Shown here piece after piece: positions 12,311-12,890 of a stretch of DNA of 12,890 bases. A program made the translations under genes and the position numbers. Under the pieces are notes generated by a model. It was given only the letters and a program-made list of their open reading frames with translations, did not search any database and was not told where the DNA came from. Origin of the DNA: Candidatus Stercoripulliclostridium pullicola (GTDB lineage: Bacteria > Bacillota > Clostridia > Christensenellales > DTU072); NCBI GenBank assembly GCA_017694145.1, contig JADINF010000153.1:1-12890 (forward strand), in the 5' to 3' direction. Each line of letters starts with the position of its first letter. Within the stretch, counting starts at the first letter, position 1.

Positions 12311-12890
12311 TCAAAAAACGCCCTTTTTTTGCAATTCGGCAAAAAAATTTCTAAGCTCCGCCGTCCTCTTTTTCCAGTATCTGAATGCTGAAGGGTGGGG
12401 ATAATATTGAATCTCACAATCGGGAACGGAACCCGACAAACGCTCCCGAATTTGTCTGCCTGCGATTGCTGAAGTAACGATGATATATTTCGGCCGCAAT
12501 TTTTCGATGACTTGCGCGACAATTTCACATGAGCAATCGTCGGGTTCCGTTCCCATATTGCGGGCAGGCTTCTGAAAAAAGTTCATGTACGCAAACGGCG
12601 CGTAACCTTCTGTATCCTTAAGTTCCTCGGACGAATTTTTGTTATATGCCGCCTTCAAAAACTCCCGATAGATTGCCCGATTGCTTTCTCTATACTTGTT
12701 CTCGACAAAAGCTTCGATAATTCCTCTCGTATTCACCCAATCGCCGAATGTAGATTTATGTGTATCTTTGCCTGTGATCGATTCACGATCCGTTTTCAGA
12801 AACGTTTTTCTCTCCTCGACGGCATTTTCGGAGGTATCAAACCATTCGCTCAGAATATCCTCCGCTATTTTCCGTTGCGCCTCTTCAATG
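12311..12890 (-). CDS. Uracil-DNA glycosylase superfamily-like protein, partial: N-terminus beyond right edge
   Basis: The reading frame is open from the right edge to a TGA at 12311, giving 192 visible residues. An internal GTG at 12736 is not the true start, because the frame continues upstream without a stop for 51 codons. The segment YAPFAYMNFFQKPARN (about 96-111 of the visible part) resembles the central 'NF.K.P' region of UDG-like proteins. LRPKYIIVTSAIAGRQI (about 131-147) looks like the strand and helix before the last catalytic loop. YYPHPSAFRYWKKR (about 162-175) carries the HPS motif that binds DNA phosphate in the superfamily. The N-terminal active-site motif would be outside the window, so activity cannot be judged. 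The call is by motif only. It lies on the same strand as, and just before, the FtsK-gamma/polymerase-like gene. Confidence 0.5.
   Translation of the reverse strand, partial: IEEAQRKIAEDILSEWFDTSENAVEERKTFLKTDRESITGKDTHKSTFGDWVNTRGIIEAFVENKYRESNRAIYREFLKAAYNKNSSEELKDTEGYAPFAYMNFFQKPARNMGTEPDDCSCEIVAQVIEKLRPKYIIVTSAIAGRQIRERLSGSVPDCEIQYYPHPSAFRYWKKRTAELRNFFAELQKKGVF

Overview
The window looks like a piece of a Clostridia-type (Bacillota) chromosome, probably from an uncultured anaerobe. The signs are Gram-positive ribosome binding sites (AAGGAGG-like), sigma-A style promoters with 17-bp spacers, compact rho-independent terminators, a secG-smpB pair, a DUF5058-type membrane protein and a lipoprotein of low-GC Gram-positive style. 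Base composition is mixed. The left and middle parts are moderately GC-rich, for example 44 G/C in 60 bases at 3361-3420 inside cysK. The nuclease gene at 9998-11131 is much richer in A/T, with 15 G/C in 60 bases at 10081-10140. No rRNA, tRNA, CRISPR array, insertion sequence or phage gene was seen.

Left part (1-4200), housekeeping and sulfur metabolism. On the minus strand are secG, smpB and the N-terminal 225 residues of a MetY-type O-acetylhomoserine sulfhydrylase that runs off the left edge. On the plus strand a tight three-gene unit encodes two six-helix membrane proteins (the first DUF5058-like) and cysteine synthase (cysK). metY and cysK both fix sulfide into amino acids, so the membrane pair may move a related metabolite; this is inference.

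Middle part (4229-9942), cell surface. It holds a small Pro/Tyr-rich tail-anchored protein, a GH18-family lipoprotein with a discoidin-like domain, a divergently transcribed acyltransferase-like (NAT_N/GNAT_C type) protein, a membrane-anchored TIM-barrel protein with a GH18-like DxE motif, an SH3-NlpC/P60 peptidase interrupted by a one-base frameshift, and a membrane-anchored FxLYD-like protein. Three of these catalytic proteins are exported cell-wall or glycan enzymes, and two share an acidic low-complexity linker behind the membrane anchor.

Right part (9943-12890), accessory DNA metabolism. It contains an A/T-rich PD-(D/E)XK nuclease with its own strong promoter, a 338-residue protein that joins an FtsK-gamma-like winged helix to a shortened, active-site-less bacterial DNA polymerase III alpha palm and fingers, and a partial protein resembling the uracil-DNA glycosylase superfamily. 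The FtsK-gamma/dead-polymerase fusion is the most unusual object here and the best candidate for an undescribed system. Whether the three genes work together is unproven.
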